From the NCBI RefSeq assembly GCF_004768545.1, contig NZ_CP038634.1:434001-498000 (forward strand): a stretch of DNA of 64,000 nucleotides. Reading direction: 5' to 3'. Position 1 is the first letter of the stretch. Every line of letters starts with the position of its first letter. The stretch is from Cupriavidus oxalaticus (lineage in GTDB: Bacteria > Pseudomonadota > Gammaproteobacteria > Burkholderiales > Burkholderiaceae). Shown in pieces: positions 12,431 to 25,797 of the stretch. A model generated the notes under the pieces. It ran no database searches. It saw nothing but the letters and a program-made list of their open reading frames with translations, and had not been told where the DNA came from. Both the position numbers and the translations under genes were made by a program.

Positions 12431-13126
12431 CAAGCGCGGCAATTGCGGAATCGGGGCTCGCGAAGCGAGCGGGGTCAGCGGCGGGCGCGGGGCGCCCGGC
12501 GCAGCATAGGGTCCTGGCAGTTCCTTCGGTCCATGCGGACCCTGCAGCCCGTGCGGCTCATGCGGGACCGCCTGGCCATGATGGAAGGGCTCGGCCCCGG
12601 CGGGCGGATCGCGCTGGGCCTGGCTGGGCGAGGCACTGCGGTCCTGCGGCAGGTAGGGCCGGATCACGACGGCGACGTAGTCGTCTTCCTTCGGCGTCAC
12701 CACGATATAGGCAAGGCCGGACATGACCAGCCCCACTTCGCCCAGTTCGGTGGCAATGCGCGCCACGATAAAGCGCTGCAGCAGCATCGGGTTGACGCTG
12801 TCGTCGATCGCAAGTGCCGCAGTGCAGATGGTCAGGAAGCAGCGCTCGACTTCGCGGCAGACCACCACCACTTCATCCAGCGCATAGCCGGAATGGCTGG
12901 CACGCACCAGCACCGAGACGCCGGAACTGGGCGCGGCGCGGTGCCAGCCAGGCTTGATCTTGAAACTGGGGAGCGTCAACCCCGAGCCCGTATCCTGCGC
13001 GACTGTATTGAAGCGCTGGGCGAAGTCCAGCGGAGTGATCGCGAGCAGCTGGCGTTCGACCGGCGCCGAGGAGACCGACACCGAAGAGGCCAGGACGACG
13101 GTGGACAGGATGCTGGCGAAATTCAT
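12428..13126 (-). CDS. Exported protein of unknown function with Pro/His-rich tail
   Basis: A 232-residue protein beginning with a convincing signal peptide (MNFASILSTVVLASSVSVSSA). A ~130-residue mixed alpha/beta-looking body follows, then a low-complexity tail rich in Pro, His and Gly (about the last 70 residues). The open frame extends further upstream, but the ATG at 13126 is preceded by GAGGG and starts the signal peptide. I do not recognise the family. It converges on treY with no spacer and is not obviously in an operon. The tail shows no CxxC or metal-binding pattern beyond scattered His. Confidence 0.65.
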   Translation of the reverse strand: MNFASILSTVVLASSVSVSSAPVERQLLAITPLDFAQRFNTVAQDTGSGLTLPSFKIKPGWHRAAPSSGVSVLVRASHSGYALDEVVVVCREVERCFLTICTAALAIDDSVNPMLLQRFIVARIATELGEVGLVMSGLAYIVVTPKEDDYVAVVIRPYLPQDRSASPSQAQRDPPAGAEPFHHGQAVPHEPHGLQGPHGPKELPGPYAAPGAPRPPLTPLASRAPIPQLPRL

Positions 13127-13618
13127 TTCTACCCTCGCAACAGGATGTGCCGCTCCCCCCGGCCGGCTGCGCTGATGGGCCCGTCGGCATGCGGCAAACG
13201 AGGACTGCCGCGGCGTGGGGCCGGCGTGGCGGGTTGTGCTCGGCGGCACATGCCGTACGCCAGTTCTGGCCAGCATTGCTTTCACTATAGACAGGTCCGC
13301 ACGCAAGCACACGGCACCACGCAAGCGGCGCGCCACCTGTCGCGGTGCCTCCGCCGCGGGCGGCCCCGACGGCACCACCCCGACGGCACCATTTACGCCC
13401 GCCAGTGGGACGCATGCACTTTCTGCAGCTACTGTAAAAAGTACGGCGCGCGCCGTCGGCGAAATGCCGCCGCATGGTCTGCCACGCTGCGGCGCAACGT
13501 GCACAACCAGCCCTTACGGCCGGCGGGAACGGAGCTTGCAGGTCTTTGGGGGCAGGTGCGGGCAACGTTGCGCAGCCCGCCGCTCATGCAGTACGGTGCG
13601 CCGTACAGGAGGATCGCC
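13127..13618. other. 492-bp gene-free stretch
   Basis: No convincing coding frame. It holds the divergent 5' regions of the exported protein (left) and the BON protein (right). Seen here are a tandem 14-bp repeat containing CCCGACGGCACCA around 13365-13392 and an inverted repeat GTACGG-TGCG-CCGTAC at 13591-13606 directly before the Shine-Dalgarno AGGAGG (13607-13612). No strong sigma-70 promoter was identified. Confidence 0.5.
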
Positions 13619-13990
13619 ATGAAATTACGTACTCGCTCCCGCATTCGCCGCCTGGCGCTGCCGCTGGCGGTACTGATTATGGCAGTTGCGCCGGCGGCGC
13701 CAGCCGCACCCGCCGATGCGCCAGCGGCTCCATCCTCGACGGGCCGCACCGCCGCGCCGCGCGACACCGAAATCGCCAGCGACCGTGCCATTACCTCGGA
13801 AGTCCGTGCGCGCCTGGCGAACGCCCGCACGCTGGACCCGGCGAAGATCCGCGTGTCCACCATGGACGGCGTCGTCAAGCTTGAAGGCTCGGTGCGGGAC
13901 GACAAGCAGCGCGTCATGGCCATGGAACTGGCGCGCTCGGTGCGCGGCGTGACCGCGGTATCCGACGAACTGCGTGCCGGTACGGACTGA
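13619..13990 (+). CDS. Periplasmic BON-domain protein
   Basis: A 123-residue protein with an N-terminal signal peptide (Arg-rich n-region, hydrophobic core to about residue 30, then an Ala/Pro-rich linker) and one C-terminal BON domain (about residues 55-120: DRAITSEVRARLANA, then VSTMDGVVKLEGSVRDD and VRGVTAVSDEL). BON domains bind membranes or lipid and occur in OsmY-type envelope stress proteins. The start is set by AGGAGG at 13607-13612. Two small hydrophilic genes follow closely, and a second BON gene lies convergently at 14766-15497. Confidence 0.85.
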   Translation: MKLRTRSRIRRLALPLAVLIMAVAPAAPAAPADAPAAPSSTGRTAAPRDTEIASDRAITSEVRARLANARTLDPAKIRVSTMDGVVKLEGSVRDDKQRVMAMELARSVRGVTAVSDELRAGTD

Positions 13991-14025
13991 CGACGCAGAT
14001 ACGTGAAATTGCCCCTGGAGACACC

Positions 14026-14259
14026 ATGAGCACCCATCGCCAACCCGACCATGACACCACCCGGCGCCGCAGCGAGCCGCGGCCGGACCCGCACAAGGGC
14101 GGGCCCGACACCGAGCATGAGCGCGGCAAGCCGGGACGCGACCGCCGCCACGACGTCGAGCGCGAGCACGACATTCCCGACGAGAACGGCGTGCCGCCTT
14201 CGGTCAGGCGCCGCAGCGGCAATCCGGAGGAAAGCGAACCCCCGGTGGAGAACACCTGA
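14026..14259 (+). CDS. Small, highly charged hydrophilic protein
   Basis: A 77-residue protein made almost entirely of Arg, Asp, Glu, His, Pro and Gly (for example RRRSEPRPDPHKGG), with no hydrophobic segment, so it is probably intrinsically disordered and cytoplasmic. A CTGGAGA ribosome-binding site precedes the ATG. It lies 35 bp after the BON gene and 52 bp before the next small gene, all on the same strand, which suggests one stress-type transcript. I do not recognise a named family. Confidence 0.65.
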   Translation: MSTHRQPDHDTTRRRSEPRPDPHKGGPDTEHERGKPGRDRRHDVEREHDIPDENGVPPSVRRRSGNPEESEPPVENT

Positions 14260-14311
14260 CGGCTGCCGGGAAGCCACACCGGACCGCACAGGAGAGACTA
14301 AAGGAGAAAGC

Positions 14312-14701
14312 ATGAGCAAGACCGTACGTACCGGCGCCCGCCACAGGGACCGTGTCGGCAGCACCAGCGGCACGCGGCGCGACGGCGCGCAAGCTTCCGC
14401 CGGCGGCGGCCGCCCGCGCGACAAGACCGCGACGGGCGCCGCGCGGGCGCAGGCCGGCAATATCCCGAGCACGCTGGACCCTGATCTCGAGCAAGAGCCC
14501 AGCGACATCGAGAGCGAGATCGAGCAGCGCGACGAAGACGCGCACATGCCGCCGGAAGACGAAATCCCGGAAGAAGAGATTGCCGACGAAGTGGTGCGCG
14601 CGGCCGAAGGCCTGCCGGCCGAGGTGCCGGTCGACAAGGCCGACCGTACCGACGACCGCGAAGAGCACCCGCCGAACCCGCCCCGGGTCAACAAGGACTG
14701 A
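14312..14701 (+). CDS. Acidic, probably disordered small protein
   Basis: A 129-residue protein with a basic N-terminal third (Arg/Gly/Ser-rich) and a strongly acidic C-terminal two thirds (ESEIEQRDEDAHMPPEDE, EEEIADEV). No signal peptide or membrane segment is seen. AAGGAGAAAGC just before the ATG at 14312 is a good ribosome-binding site and rules out the longer in-frame start upstream. The composition resembles bacterial stress or desiccation-type hydrophilic proteins, but no specific family is recognised. Confidence 0.7.
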   Translation: MSKTVRTGARHRDRVGSTSGTRRDGAQASAGGGRPRDKTATGAARAQAGNIPSTLDPDLEQEPSDIESEIEQRDEDAHMPPEDEIPEEEIADEVVRAAEGLPAEVPVDKADRTDDREEHPPNPPRVNKD

Positions 14702-14717
14702 AGCGCAGGGCAGGAAA

Positions 14718-14738
14718 AAGGGCGGCCTTGCCGCCCTT
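14718..14738 (-). terminator. Rho-independent terminator for the minus-strand BON gene
   Basis: A 9-bp perfect stem AAGGGCGGC/GCCGCCCTT with a 3-base loop. Read on the minus strand it is followed by CTTTTTC. It may also serve the plus-strand gene ending at 14701. Confidence 0.75.
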
Positions 14739-14765
14739 GCCATTCTCCCGAGCTCTCCCCCGCCC

Positions 14766-15497
14766 CTACTCGGAAGCCAGCAACCCGTAGCGCTGCACGC
14801 GGATGTGGTTGATCACGTCCTGCACGCCGAACACGCGCTCCGCAATGTCCTCGATATCGTACTTGGTGCGGCGGTCGTTGACCTTGCCTTCCAGCGTCAC
14901 CACGCCCTCCTGCACGCGGACTTCGACATCGCTGACATCGAGTTCGTCATCGCGCGCCAGCCGGTTGCAGACATCGTCGTGGATGCGGTCGTCGTCGCGC
15001 CGGTAGTTGCGTGGGCCGGCGGGACGGCGCTGCGTGGGGGCGTCCCACTCGTCGCCAAGGTCGCCAAGGTCGCCATAGCCGCGCGCCTCGCGCTCATAGC
15101 GCTCGTCCTGCCAGCGCCGGTAGCCATAGCGCTCTGGCTCGCCATAGCCGCCATCGCGCTCATTGCGCTGGTAGCGGCCTCGGCCCGCGCCCGCCGGACT
15201 ACGCCGCGACCATTCGTCCTCGTAGCGGGCGTCGTCGCCGCCACGGCTGGCATAAGTACGCTCGGCCGGCCAGCGCCATTCCTCGACGTACAGTCCATAC
15301 CACTCTTCGTCGCCTGGCGTTACGTCCTGGGTCTGGTCGCGGGGAAGACGCTCCGCGGCATTGCCATAGCGGCCGCCGCTGAGTTCTCGCTGGCGCCGGT
15401 TGCGCGACTCGGCCGGAATGCCGCTGTAGCCCTGTTCGTTGCCGCCATATTGCTTGTCGGGGCGCCTGCGCAGGTAGTTGTCGTCGCTCTGTCTCAT
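14766..15497 (-). CDS. BON-domain protein with long low-complexity N-terminus
   Basis: A 243-residue protein. Residues 1-165 are Arg/Tyr/Gly/Asp/Glu-rich and repetitive (many GGR, RYG, DER and GDL units), with no signal peptide. Residues about 168-238 form a BON domain (DDRIHDDVCNRLARDD, VEVRVQEGVVTLEGKVNDR, VFGVQDVINHI). The architecture, a disordered charged arm plus BON, is found in Burkholderiaceae stress-associated proteins. It converges on the small hydrophilic genes and is closed by the terminator at 14718-14738. Confidence 0.8.
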   Translation of the reverse strand: MRQSDDNYLRRRPDKQYGGNEQGYSGIPAESRNRRQRELSGGRYGNAAERLPRDQTQDVTPGDEEWYGLYVEEWRWPAERTYASRGGDDARYEDEWSRRSPAGAGRGRYQRNERDGGYGEPERYGYRRWQDERYEREARGYGDLGDLGDEWDAPTQRRPAGPRNYRRDDDRIHDDVCNRLARDDELDVSDVEVRVQEGVVTLEGKVNDRRTKYDIEDIAERVFGVQDVINHIRVQRYGLLASE

Positions 15498-15539
15498 CGT
15501 CGTGCTCCTATGTTTGCCGGATGTTTGGCCTCTGTTTGC

Positions 15540-16283
15540 CTATGCTTCGGCACGGATCTCCGGGCCCGCGGCGGCCGAAGGTGCTTCTGCCAACGGCACT
15601 TCGAAGCAGGCCAGCAACGGCAGGTGGTCCGAGGCAACGCGCGCCAGCGGCGAGCGGTGGCTGGCCACCGAGACCAGGTGCGCGCGCGGCGAGACCCAGA
15701 TCCGGTCCAGCGCGAATATCGGCATGCGCGAAGGAAACGTCGCCGTGTGCGGGGTATGTTCGAAATACGCGTGCAGCCAGCGCAGCGGGCGCCCCCACAA
15801 GAACCACTCGTTGACGTCGCCCAGCAGGATGGTGGGCAACGGCGGCGCCGCGGCCACGTAGTTCAGCAATTGCTGCACCTGGTGGCGCCGTTCGCCGGGG
15901 CGCAGGCCCAGGTGCGTGGCAATGACGCGCAGCGCGCTGGCGTGCCCCGATGCGGTACAGGCAAGCGTGACGTCGATCGCGCCGCGCGCCTCGCAGCCCT
16001 TCACCGTGAGGTCGATCTGGTTGACCGCCTGCGGCGCAAAGCGCGTCAGCAGCGCATTGCCGAAATCCGCATTGCCGCGCACGCGGGTAAAGCCCGACAC
16101 CACGTGCATGCCGGTGTGCCCGGCCAGGTATTCGAGCGTGTGGTCGTTGCTGCTGCCCGACTCGACTTCCTGCAGCGCGACGATATCGGCGCCCAGTTCT
16201 TCCAGCACCGCGGCGATCCGGTCGGGCCGGTAACGGCGGTCGGTACCGACGGCGCGATGGATGTTGTAGCTGACCACCGTCAT
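15540..16283 (-). CDS. Endonuclease/exonuclease/phosphatase (EEP) family protein
   Basis: A 247-residue protein of the metal-dependent EEP superfamily (DNase I, exonuclease III and phosphodiesterase fold). The motifs are in order: SYNIHRAVG (metal-binding Asn), ALQEVESG (catalytic Glu), THLGLRPGERRHQ, LLGDVNEW (Asp-x-Asn) and RVASDHLPLLA (Ser-Asp-His-Leu-Pro). The frame is open to 16508, but the added residues are low-complexity and the conserved family start MTVVSYNIH is at 16283. No strong ribosome-binding site is visible there, so the start is moderately sure. No signal peptide; substrate unknown. Confidence 0.8.
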   Translation of the reverse strand: MTVVSYNIHRAVGTDRRYRPDRIAAVLEELGADIVALQEVESGSSNDHTLEYLAGHTGMHVVSGFTRVRGNADFGNALLTRFAPQAVNQIDLTVKGCEARGAIDVTLACTASGHASALRVIATHLGLRPGERRHQVQQLLNYVAAAPPLPTILLGDVNEWFLWGRPLRWLHAYFEHTPHTATFPSRMPIFALDRIWVSPRAHLVSVASHRSPLARVASDHLPLLACFEVPLAEAPSAAAGPEIRAEA

Positions 16284-16544
16284 GCGCGCGAGCCCGGCGG
16301 ACCGAATGGGTCCGCAGTTCAGCGCCTGGCTGGCATACGGCACGCTGAACTGGTCGTTGGCCGCTCGCGCGCTGTGGAGTCCGTGCGCTTGCGCAGGAAT
16401 TACAAGAGGCGGTAAGTCCGGTTGCATTCGCATTTTGCCGCGCGCCTTCCCCGCTGGAAAGGCTGGAAAGGCCGCTGCCGGCGCGGCATGATGCCGCGCA
16501 CCTGGCAAGCGGCCGTTGCGAAAATCGCAGTCAGGCGATCAACA

Positions 16545-16898
16545 TCAGGCACCGTCCAGGAACTGGCTGCGCGGGCCAAGGCGGCGGCCCAGTTCCGGGC
16601 TGACCCAGCGCGTCCCTTCCATGTACGGATCAGCCGTGCGCTGCACAGGCGCGGTGGTCATGCCAGGTTGCGCCGGCACGGTAGAAGGCTGGGCCTCGGG
16701 CGCGGGCGCGAGGTCCTGGCGCGTGGGAGCGTTGGCGCCCTGCGTGTATGGATCGAACTTGTCGGTGCTGCGTGCGCCCTGCGAATAAGGATCATAGGTG
16801 CCGCGCGGCGTGCCAGGCGTCATCTGCGCCATGGCGGGAATCGCAGCGGCGGCGAGCGCGATGGCGGCGAGGAGCCGGCTGGGTCGGATATGCTTCAT
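16545..16898 (-). CDS. Small exported protein with DPYSQGA repeats
   Basis: A 117-residue protein with a clear signal peptide cleaved after about residue 24 (AIPAMA-QM). The mature part has three copies of the motif D-P-Y-x-[QE]-G-[AT] at about residues 36, 49 and 90, the first two 13 residues apart. GGAGGTAACC precedes the ATG. It shares this motif and spacing with the proteins at 45752-46060 and, more loosely, 61964-62239. Probably periplasmic. Similar small stress-responsive periplasmic proteins occur in metal-resistant Cupriavidus, but I could not confirm a family name. Confidence 0.75.
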   Translation of the reverse strand: MKHIRPSRLLAAIALAAAAIPAMAQMTPGTPRGTYDPYSQGARSTDKFDPYTQGANAPTRQDLAPAPEAQPSTVPAQPGMTTAPVQRTADPYMEGTRWVSPELGRRLGPRSQFLDGA

Positions 16899-17005
16899 GG
16901 TTACCTCCGTTCAGGGCGCGATGTGCGCGCCAGCAACCATGAGCAAGCGAAAGGCGTGCCTGTGCCGTGTGGCCCTGGCTACGCCGCTCGCCTGCGGCAA
17001 GGAGC

Positions 17006-22903
<5,898 letters not shown>

Positions 22904-23214
22904 GATTTTTTCTTTCGGATCAATGCGTTAAAGGAGGGACAGGCGTGAACGAGGGGTGCCCAGGGGCCAGGCAGGCCTGGAGCAAAACCACCATAGCACA
23001 GGGCCTGGGCAGGTCCCGAGAAGGTGTAGTCCATACACTGTACATCCATACAGTGTAACAGTTTGGAAAAGGATTCGTATCGATTGCGTCGCTCGCTTTC
23101 GTCGCTCGCTTTCAGAGGATTGACGGTGCGGCGCTATGGCGGCGGCGGTTTCATGAAGCCGCCCCCTCTGCTCAAATTCGTCGATTTGCCATTTATCGAT
23201 TATCGATATACGAT
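22904..23214. other. 311-bp divergent intergenic region, uvrA / higBA
   Basis: Contains the uvrA promoter with its LexA box (23030-23058), a tandem 13-bp repeat GTCGCTCGCTTTC at 23088-23100 and 23101-23113, a near-palindrome around GGTTTCATGAAGCC (about 23146-23162), and an AT-rich block with TATCGAT elements directly before higB. No coding frame is supported. Confidence 0.6.
23030..23058 (-). promoter_or_regulatory. SOS promoter of uvrA with LexA box
   Basis: CTGT-ACATCCAT-ACAG at 23038-23053 matches the CTGT-N8-ACAG LexA consensus exactly, and the flanks extend the dyad to ACACTGT/ACAGTGT. On the minus strand, TTACAC (23053-23058) and TATGGA (23030-23035) flank it as -35 and -10 with 17-bp spacing, so LexA binding would block the promoter. 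It lies about 130 bp upstream of the uvrA GTG. Confidence 0.8.
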
Positions 23215-23215
23215 A
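23194..23215 (+). promoter_or_regulatory. AT-rich inverted repeats before higB, probable HigA operator
   Basis: Overlapping TATCGAT/ATCGATA elements form inverted repeats running right up to the higB start codon. HigA-type antitoxins commonly repress their own operon through such sites. No Shine-Dalgarno is visible between this block and the ATG. Confidence 0.5.
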
Positions 23216-23487
23216 TGATCCAATCCTTCAGATGTTCCGACACCGCTGCACTGTTCGACGGCCATTACGTCGCCCGCTTTGCGAGCATCGAGTTCGTTGC
23301 CCAGCGCAAGCTGGAGATGCTTGATGACGCCGCCACGTTGGGTGCGCTGCGCTTTCCGCCGGGCAACCGCCTGGAAAAACTAGGCGGTGATCGCCGCCAC
23401 AGCCTCCGCATCAACGGCCAGTGGAGAGTCTGCTTCATCTGGACCCATGACGGCCCCGCGGCTGTCGAGATCATCGACTACCACTGA
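23215..23487 (+). CDS. higB: HigB/RelE-family toxin
   Basis: A 90-residue protein matching the HigB (RelE superfamily) mRNA interferase: it begins MIQSFRCSDTAALF, has the LRFPPGNRLEKLGGDRRHSLRINGQWRVCFIW core with the basic and Arg residues needed for ribosome-dependent mRNA cleavage, and ends in EIIDYH. The toxin gene precedes the antitoxin, the usual higBA order, with a 10-bp gap. The ATG lacks a clear ribosome-binding site and abuts the AT-rich operator-like repeats. The protein looks intact. Confidence 0.9.
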   Translation: MIQSFRCSDTAALFDGHYVARFASIEFVAQRKLEMLDDAATLGALRFPPGNRLEKLGGDRRHSLRINGQWRVCFIWTHDGPAAVEIIDYH

Positions 23488-23497
23488 GGACAGCAAC

Positions 23498-23827
23498 ATG
23501 GCACGCTTTGAAAACCGCATGCGCCCGATCCATCCGGGCGAAATCCTGCGCGAGGAATACCTGGTGCCGCTGGGCATGAGCGCCAATGCCCTGGCGCTGG
23601 CGTTGCGCGTGACGCCGGCCCGCATCAACGAGATCGTGCGCGAGCAGCGCGGCGTCACGCCAGACACCGCGTTGCGCCTGGCGCGCTATTTCGGTGGCGA
23701 TGCGCGTTCGTGGATGAATATGCAGGTGACCTACGACCTGAAGGTCGCGCAGCGGGATCTGGGCGAGCGCATCGCGGCGGAAGTGGTGCCGCGCGAGGGC
23801 GCCGGCCAGGAAATTCCGGAAAACTAG
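23498..23827 (+). CDS. higA: HigA-family antitoxin, XRE-type DNA-binding protein
   Basis: A 109-residue antitoxin with the HigA N-terminus (MRPIHPGEILREEYLVPLGMSA), a helix-turn-helix (ALALALRVTPARINEIV) and the family segment ARYFGGDARSWMNMQ. It should neutralise HigB and repress the operon at the upstream repeats. The ATG at 23498, ten bases after the higB stop with GAGGA before it, is chosen over the longer frame beginning inside higB. Confidence 0.92.
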   Translation: MARFENRMRPIHPGEILREEYLVPLGMSANALALALRVTPARINEIVREQRGVTPDTALRLARYFGGDARSWMNMQVTYDLKVAQRDLGERIAAEVVPREGAGQEIPEN

Positions 23828-23838
23828 GAAAGCAGAAT

Positions 23839-23869
23839 GCCGGGGGCGGCGCAGCCTGCCACCCCCGGC
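23839..23869. terminator. GC-rich hairpin between higA and the convergent hydrolase gene
   Basis: An 8-bp stem GCCGGGGG/CCCCCGGC encloses a 15-base loop in the short spacer between two convergent stops. No U-tract is seen, so termination is possible but not certain. Confidence 0.5.
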
Positions 23870-23875
23870 ACGCCA

Positions 23876-25234
23876 TTACCGCGACAACGTCTCGGCCAGC
23901 GCCCGGAACGCGCGGAACGTGATCGGGTTGTTGGCAGCGTTCCCCGCGACCGGGTGCGACGCATAGCGGACGATCGTCAGCTCGGCCTTGGGGTCGATGT
24001 AGATGCGCTGCCCATGGATACCTGCAGCCTGGAACATGCCGTGGCTGTCGTGGGACACCCACCACATGTCGCGATAGCTCCAGCCCGGCAGCACGGGGCC
24101 GCTGCCCGAGCGCGCAAACTGCCCGCGGTCGCCGCCGCGGCGGATATCGGCCACGACCGATGCCGGGATGATCTGCTTGCCGTTGAAGCGCCCGTTGCCG
24201 CGGATGGTCTCGCCGAAGCGCGCGAGGTCGCGCAGCGTGGTGTTCAGGCCGCCGCCGCCCGATTCCGTGCCGATGCTGTCGACCGTGAAGTAGGCATCCT
24301 GCTCGGCGCCCATCGGCTGCCAGATCCGTTCCGACAGCAGCCTGGCCAGCGACTGGCCAGAAGCGCGGCGCACGATCCACGCGAGCACCTCGGCATTTAC
24401 CGTCTTGTAGGCAAAGACATCATCGTGTCCGCCTTCCTTCTGCAGCGTCTTCAGGAAGTCGTAGAAGGTTGCCGGCCCGTTGTAGGCGGCAGGCCGGGCG
24501 AGCATGCCGCCGGCGCGCGCATAGTCCCAGACCTCGGCCTTGGGATTGGCATAGTCCTCCGAATAGCGGACGCCGACGGTCATGTCCATGACCTGGCGCA
24601 CCGTGGCATCGCCGTAGGCGGTGCCGGCCATCTCCGGCAGGTAGCGCGTCACGGGCGCCGCCGGATCGAGCTTGCCGTCGGCCGCCAGCATTGCCGCCAG
24701 CGTGCCAACGAACGACTTCGTCACCGACATGGCGATATGGGGCGTATGGCCGTCCAGTACGCCAAAGTAGCGCTCATAGACGACCTTGCCCTTGTGCATG
24801 ACCAGGATGCCGTCGGTATAGGTCAGCGCCAGCATCTCTTCGAAGGTCCGGCGGGTGCCGTCCGCATCGCTGAAGGGCACCGAGCCGATATCGCGCTCCG
24901 CGCGCGGCAGCGGGCTGGGCGGGCCGTTGCCGCGCCAGACCGACGCGGTCGGCACCAGTTCGCGGATATGCGAGAACAGCCAGCGATTGCGCGGGAATTT
25001 CTCGGCGCCCGGCACGTGGGTGATCTGCTTCTCGGGCGGCGGCGGAAAGCCTTGCATCCAGCCGAGCCGGATCGGGTCGCTTTCCAGCGCGGCGACCAGC
25101 GCCGGCGCCGCGGGCGCAGTGGGTGCGATGGCGCGGCCCGCGTCCTGGCTCCAGGCCGGCAAGGTGGCGGCGCACAGGGCGCCGCATGCAATGGCGCGCC
25201 ATTGGCGGCGCGTCCGGGTGTGGTTGGCTGGCAT
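23876..25234 (-). CDS. Exported NylB-like serine hydrolase (class C beta-lactamase fold)
   Basis: A 452-residue protein with a signal peptide (to about residue 29). It resembles 6-aminohexanoate-dimer hydrolase NylB over most of its length: NRWLFSHIRELVPTASV, the nucleophile motif MSVTKSF with S170-x-x-K173, RYSEDYANPKAEV, VFAYKTVNAEVLAWI (Y276 would match NylB Y215) and IHGQRIYIDP. NylB hydrolyses nylon oligomers and, like EstB, carboxyl esters. The natural substrate here is unknown, and being exported sets it apart from cytosolic NylB. A GAGGAGA ribosome-binding site precedes the ATG. It is the second gene of an operon, 50 bp after marR. Confidence 0.85.
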   Translation of the reverse strand: MPANHTRTRRQWRAIACGALCAATLPAWSQDAGRAIAPTAPAAPALVAALESDPIRLGWMQGFPPPPEKQITHVPGAEKFPRNRWLFSHIRELVPTASVWRGNGPPSPLPRAERDIGSVPFSDADGTRRTFEEMLALTYTDGILVMHKGKVVYERYFGVLDGHTPHIAMSVTKSFVGTLAAMLAADGKLDPAAPVTRYLPEMAGTAYGDATVRQVMDMTVGVRYSEDYANPKAEVWDYARAGGMLARPAAYNGPATFYDFLKTLQKEGGHDDVFAYKTVNAEVLAWIVRRASGQSLARLLSERIWQPMGAEQDAYFTVDSIGTESGGGGLNTTLRDLARFGETIRGNGRFNGKQIIPASVVADIRRGGDRGQFARSGSGPVLPGWSYRDMWWVSHDSHGMFQAAGIHGQRIYIDPKAELTIVRYASHPVAGNAANNPITFRAFRALAETLSR

Positions 25235-25284
25235 GTCGTCTCCTCGTTGTTATGTGGTCGTGCCGTTTTGCGCTCAGCGCCCTG

Positions 25285-25767
25285 CTACCCTGCCGGCGGC
25301 TCGATACCGAGCTGATGCGCCTCGAGCGCCGCGGTCAGCTTGCCGATGCACCGGTCCAGCGTCTGGACTTCGGCTTCGGACAGGACCGACAGGAACATCT
25401 TTTCCAGGACATCGCCGCGCTGGTAGGTCTGCGCGACCAGTGCCGCGCCGGCCTGGGTCAGGAACAGGTTCAGTTGCCGGGCATCGGCCGCGCCTACCTC
25501 GCGGCGCAGCAAGCCCCGCTTCGCCAGCGCGGTGACGAGCTTGGACGTCACCGTCTTCTCAAGCAGCACCAGTTCGATCAGGCGCGTCAGCGTCAGGCCG
25601 GGCTCCAGTCCGGCAAAACGCAATACGCGCAATTCCCTCAGGCCGATGCCGAATTCCCGCTCATAGAAGCCGGAGGCAGACTCCCTGGTCATTTCGCAAA
25701 GACGGTTCAGCCGGAATGTCAGGTATTCCAGGATCGAACCGGTGGTGTTGGCGGCGGAGTCGGGCAT
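25285..25767 (-). CDS. MarR-family transcriptional regulator
   Basis: A 160-residue winged-helix regulator of the MarR type: LTFRLNRLCEMTR helix, FGIGLRELRVLRF, LTLTRLIELVLLEKTVTSKLVTALAKRGLLRRE (recognition helix and start of wing) and DARQLNLFLTQAG. It lies directly upstream of the NylB-like hydrolase on the same strand. Its own promoter contains a perfect palindrome, so it very likely autoregulates and controls the hydrolase. The ligand is unknown; phenolic or ester-type effectors are common in the family. Confidence 0.9.
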   Translation of the reverse strand: MPDSAANTTGSILEYLTFRLNRLCEMTRESASGFYEREFGIGLRELRVLRFAGLEPGLTLTRLIELVLLEKTVTSKLVTALAKRGLLRREVGAADARQLNLFLTQAGAALVAQTYQRGDVLEKMFLSVLSEAEVQTLDRCIGKLTAALEAHQLGIEPPAG

Positions 25768-25797
25768 CAGGACAAAAAACTTGCGGACGGCCGATAG

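Noticed and set aside
14352..16415. A 687-codon + strand open frame over the BON and EEP genes
   Set aside because: It runs antisense to two recognisable proteins and out of frame with the acidic small gene; no family features.
23139..23165. Near-palindrome with GGTTTCATGAAGCC, possible terminator or small RNA
   Set aside because: Arms are imperfect, no T-run follows, and no promoter could be placed; noted only as part of the intergenic region.
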